From: Larix sibirica
Lineage: Eukaryota > Streptophyta > Pinopsida > Pinales > Pinaceae
Assembly: GCA_004151065.3 (NCBI GenBank)
Contig: NWUY0300108543.1
Span: 17,825 to 29,154 of the forward strand
Length of the DNA: 11,330 nucleotides
Reading direction: 5' to 3'
Below the pieces are notes generated by a model. The model saw nothing but the letters and a program-made list of their open reading frames with translations, searched no databases and was not told the DNA's origin. Within the stretch, counting starts at the first letter, position 1; every line of letters starts with the position of its first letter. Positions 8,705-11,330 of the stretch are shown here, one piece after another. A program made the position numbers and the translations under genes.

Positions 8705-8923
8705 TTAGGTAAATTTGACAATGGAGCTGGCACATTGGCATAGATTTTGATAAATATTCAATCGTATCTCATTACGCCTAAGAATCCTCTCCTTTGAGAG
8801 ATTGATAGGGGTTGACCATTCTAGAATTGCTTTAATTTTATTTGATTCTACTTTCACACTGTCCAATATTATATGACCAAGGTATGTCTTCCTTTTTACG
8901 AAAGTGTACGTTGACCTTTTCAC
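8705..8923 (-). pseudogene. Ty3/gypsy RT C-terminal fragment
   Basis: This is the longest clean piece of the gypsy RT/RNase H boundary, with YTFVKRKTYLGHIILDSVKV and NKIKAILEWSTPINLSK, the typical YLGH and W-x-x-P block. The open frame starts at a GTG that is not an initiator, and family-like sequence (NKFQVKRST) continues upstream to about 8945. Confidence 0.85.
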
Positions 8924-8960
8924 TTGAAACTTATTTCCTTCAAGATGGGTAGTACTTAAT

Positions 8961-9424
8961 CTATGTGTTAGTGACTAAAATGTCGATCAATCACTTGTGC
9001 TCGACCAATTAAAGAGTGCATATGAAAATTATCTCTCATCATTCAATTAAGAAAAATGTGGTCAAAAAAGAAATGGGAAAAATAAAAATTCCAATAATCT
9101 CCCGTTTATGTTTAATTGGGTAGAGAATACAATGTTAACAACATCTAGACCATGATGAGTTGTAGAGAAGATCTCAATAAAGAGTTTATATTTAGCATTG
9201 TAGTTTCCGAAATACCTTCACATGAATTTCTTCAGAACACGCGTAGAAAACACTAGTTTAAATGAGCACATGCACAAAAAATGATAGTATGAAATCAAAT
9301 CCCACAACGCTATTAAAGAATAATTAAAAAAAATGAAACAAAAGATGATAAAGAAGATCAAGTTAATGTTCAAGGTGATTTGATGAGTATGCTATTAATG
9401 CAACAATGTTTAAGATCAAGAAGG
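8961..9424. other. Interval between gypsy RT and unknown relic
   Basis: Weak similarity to the gypsy RT region before the YLGH block may be present near 9220-9320 on minus (a VF-Y-x-C pattern), but no catalytic DD box can be found. The rest is AT-rich with stops in all frames. It could hold an insertion that split the RT. Confidence 0.3.
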
Positions 9425-11130
9425 CTATACGAAAGAAAACCGAGTAACATAATGATGCACATTGTGATCAAGATGGTAAAAAGTCTCATGAAATGCTTCA
9501 AACACCATATGTAGCAAGATGGTCTTTCCATCATAAAGTGTTCTTTTGTTTCCACACATGCATAAAAGAAGCAACCATACACGCTGCCATAATTTTTTGT
9601 CCACTAGACATTGTGACTACAATCAATGAATTAGAGACATGGACAAGGGCTCTATGCTTGTACAATGGATGAAACCAATTGATAGATGTCCTCAAACCAA
9701 AGTTCAAATATCACCATGACCAATCATCAACCCAACGATATTTTTTCATAATAGTGGTTATCAGTCCACAATTCTACCATTTATTGTTCTTAACGAAATA
9801 TTTGTAAGAAGAGTGATTATCATACCAATGAATGTCATAATCAAAATGTAATACTTAAATGGAGAACACGAATGCCTCCAAGCACTGTGATTTAAATGCC
9901 ATTATGGAGGAGTTGTGGATGGGGATGTATTTGAGGTTAGTGCATGGGAAGGTGCATGATTTAGTTCTTGTGAATTAGTATCAAATGAAACCGGTTTAAA
10001 TTCGAGAAGATTGTCAGTAGATGAATTAGAATAGGATGCAAGCTCTAGTTCCTATGAAAGATATGTGGTTGAGATATTAGGCATACTTTCATTTGGTAAT
10101 AATGTTTGAAAACATTCTAGGCTTTTTCACATTGGTCACATCATAGGGATAATAGGATTAACAATTTGTTGCCCATGCTTACCAAACCCACCCCTTGTAG
10201 AACTTTTCGGATGATGCAATATGGAACCAAAGCTTTGAGTATGCTTCTAATAGTTAGGAGGTGGTGACCCATGGGTAGCCACCAGAGCATGAGAATATGA
10301 ATTGAAGGAAGATGAAATAATACTTTGTGATACACAATGAGTGCCCTCTTGCAATATGTCAAGTATGTCTTCCCTCTTTGGTATTTCAAAGTTACCATTG
10401 TTAGGAGAATAATGCTCAAGGGTGGCCACCATTGTATGACTAGCTAGGTGCGAAATATATCTATGAGTAGTTGATTCAATAAAAGAGAGAATAATGGACC
10501 ATGGTTGAGAAGTGGTGAACATCCTCTAAATAGTCAAGTAGTGCTTCCATCTCATTTGTTTCATCTAGGGGTAGAACGTGAGTTTCCTTGAGCTAATTAA
10601 TACAATGCATCCAACTTTAAACAATTTCATCATATTTCTAAAAAACAAAGAACATAAGAATTTGCAATTTGCTAATGCAACCCTCTAATGCAACTTTATT
10701 ACTTCTCAATTCAATTACTTTTTTCTAGAAGGCTTAGTTGAGCTACCAAAATTCCTAGTAGGAGTCGTCCTTCTTGTCCAACAAAGGAAGGAGCATATCA
10801 TAACTATGATTCAAGCCTTGGTATTCATCAAAGAGTCAGAGAATATTCCTTCAAACTAGGACAACCTCTTCATGATGCTTGATATTGGAGTTCCGCAATA
10901 AAGCAAGGTAATCTTGAAGCCATATATTAGTTTAATGTAGTGAAGGTCCATGCTCCTTAAGCCTTGTATTAACATTATATAATTGAACAATAATATCTTG
11001 TTCTCTGACATTAACATCTTGCAAAGAAGAAATTTAATTAAAAAGTTGAAAAACTTTCTCATCAAGCTTGGCATTTGTGTCCCATAGAGAAGTATTTTCA
11101 ATATAATCCCTGAAATTAATATCTTATGAG
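9425..11130 (-). pseudogene. Decayed protein-coding relic of unknown family, about 560 codons
   Basis: Four consecutive minus-strand segments read as coherent protein after frameshifts. The first, 11130-10500, is rich in Leu, Lys, Asn and Gln with heptad-like spacing (RLKEHGPSL, KKVIELRSNKVALEGCISKL), suggesting a coiled coil, and has about 11 in-frame stops. The second, 10522-9880, is Ser/Thr/Pro-rich with a Gly-rich patch (SSTRGGFGKHGQQIVNP; NLLEFKPVSFDTNSQEL). The third, 9845-9531, has FDYDIHWYDNHSSYKYFVKN, KKYRWVDDWSW and HRALVHVSNSLIVVTMSSGQ. The fourth, 9535-9425, has YDGKTILLHMVFEAFHETFY, then HLDHNVHHYVTRFSF. I do not recognise the family. Its position 5' of the gypsy pol on the same strand would suit a gag-like or extra ORF of that element, but no zinc knuckle or capsid motif is seen. 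A captured host gene is equally possible. Confidence 0.5.
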
Positions 11131-11330
11131 GGAGTAATGTTCTTTTCTCTTTCTCTCTCTCCTCACAAGGTTTTCAAAAAACCAATTATTTTTCTTGATT
11201 AGTTGGGCATAGTGAAGAAATGTATATTATGAAACTATTAATAAGGTGGGAAACCAAGTGTAGAGTGTCCATTAGAGGAAATTTGGGTAAAAAATGGGCC
11301 TCCTAAGGAAAATAATAAAATAATAGTAGA
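11131..11330. other. Right edge with a pyrimidine-rich microsatellite
   Basis: The only distinct element is the TC-rich run at 11141-11163. No coding sequence was recognised. The unknown relic may continue beyond the window, but its frame cannot be followed here. Confidence 0.5.
11141..11163. repeat. (TC)n-rich low-complexity tract
   Basis: This is a 23-base run of only C and T, ending in several TC dinucleotide repeats. On the minus strand it is a GA-rich tract. Confidence 0.8.

Larger units (their letters stand above)
7270..8960 (-). mobile_element. Decayed Ty3/gypsy pol: RT end, RNase H, integrase
   Basis: On the minus strand from 8960 downward the canonical Ty3/gypsy order is seen. The RT C-terminus has KTYLGHIILDSVKVESNKIK and AILEWSTP (about 8800-8895). 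RNase H has LGTLDYSSH (about 8600-8640), PRQEGCPNSF (about 8525-8555) and NKWYQQLLG (about 8425-8455). The integrase N-terminal zinc region has DIVWYKDHIF and FWKGMQN, with an intact ECNMCQTTK (7963-7974 for the CxxC). The core has DILMDFISGL, INRLTKYA and KLHGFSKFNVSDQDPKF. The GPY-like C-terminal part has ITPFKTLYGYDP (about 7330-7360). RT followed by RNase H followed by integrase is diagnostic of Ty3/gypsy rather than copia. Many frameshifts and stops are present, and gag, protease and most of RT are not recognisable. The element is dead and truncated. Confidence 0.88.

Noticed and set aside
10141-10419. 92-codon minus ORF
   Set aside because: It overlaps the better frame at 10522-10247, which continues smoothly into downstream Ser/Pro-rich sequence.
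1-11330. CRISPR array, bacterial operon or phage genes
   Set aside because: No regularly spaced short repeats, no ribosome-binding sites before ORFs, and coding content is eukaryotic retroelement and spliced exons.

Overview
The window reads as nuclear DNA of a seed plant with a large, repeat-filled genome; a gymnosperm is my best guess. It is AT-rich and has no bacterial-style operons. It contains a plausible spliced gene fragment with plant-type intron borders, surrounded by long, heavily decayed retroelement coding sequence. No tRNA, rRNA or CRISPR array was recognised. The organism call is an inference from gene style and element types, not from a diagnostic marker.

Layout. Positions 1-1542 hold nothing I can name. 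Positions 1543-3102, minus strand, look like a small gene or recent pseudogene: a 5' acidic exon (2539-3102) that ends at a good GT donor, a 441-bp intron carrying a diverged tandem duplication (2134-2370), and a downstream exon whose reading frame is disturbed. On the opposite strand, 3436-3512 and 3623-3773 are two exons joined in phase across a 110-bp intron. They encode the hydrophobic C-terminus of a membrane protein that resembles the CPP1-like (DUF3353) chloroplast family. A 3' UTR-like stretch with two further splice-acceptor-like sites follows to about 4670.

From about 4900 to the right edge, almost everything recognisable lies on the minus strand and is broken mobile-element DNA. 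There is a LINE reverse transcriptase relic (about 4900-6310). Next is a Ty3/gypsy pol relic running RT, RNase H, integrase from about 8960 down to 7270, with a 130-bp tandem duplication inside its integrase. Last is a 1.7-kb decayed coding stretch of unknown family (9425-11130).

No element here looks able to move by itself. The LINE has lost its catalytic aspartates and the integrase has lost its first catalytic aspartate. All the relics carry frameshifts and stops. The most novel items are the unidentified 9.4-11.1 kb relic and the antisense arrangement of the acidic gene against the membrane-protein exons.
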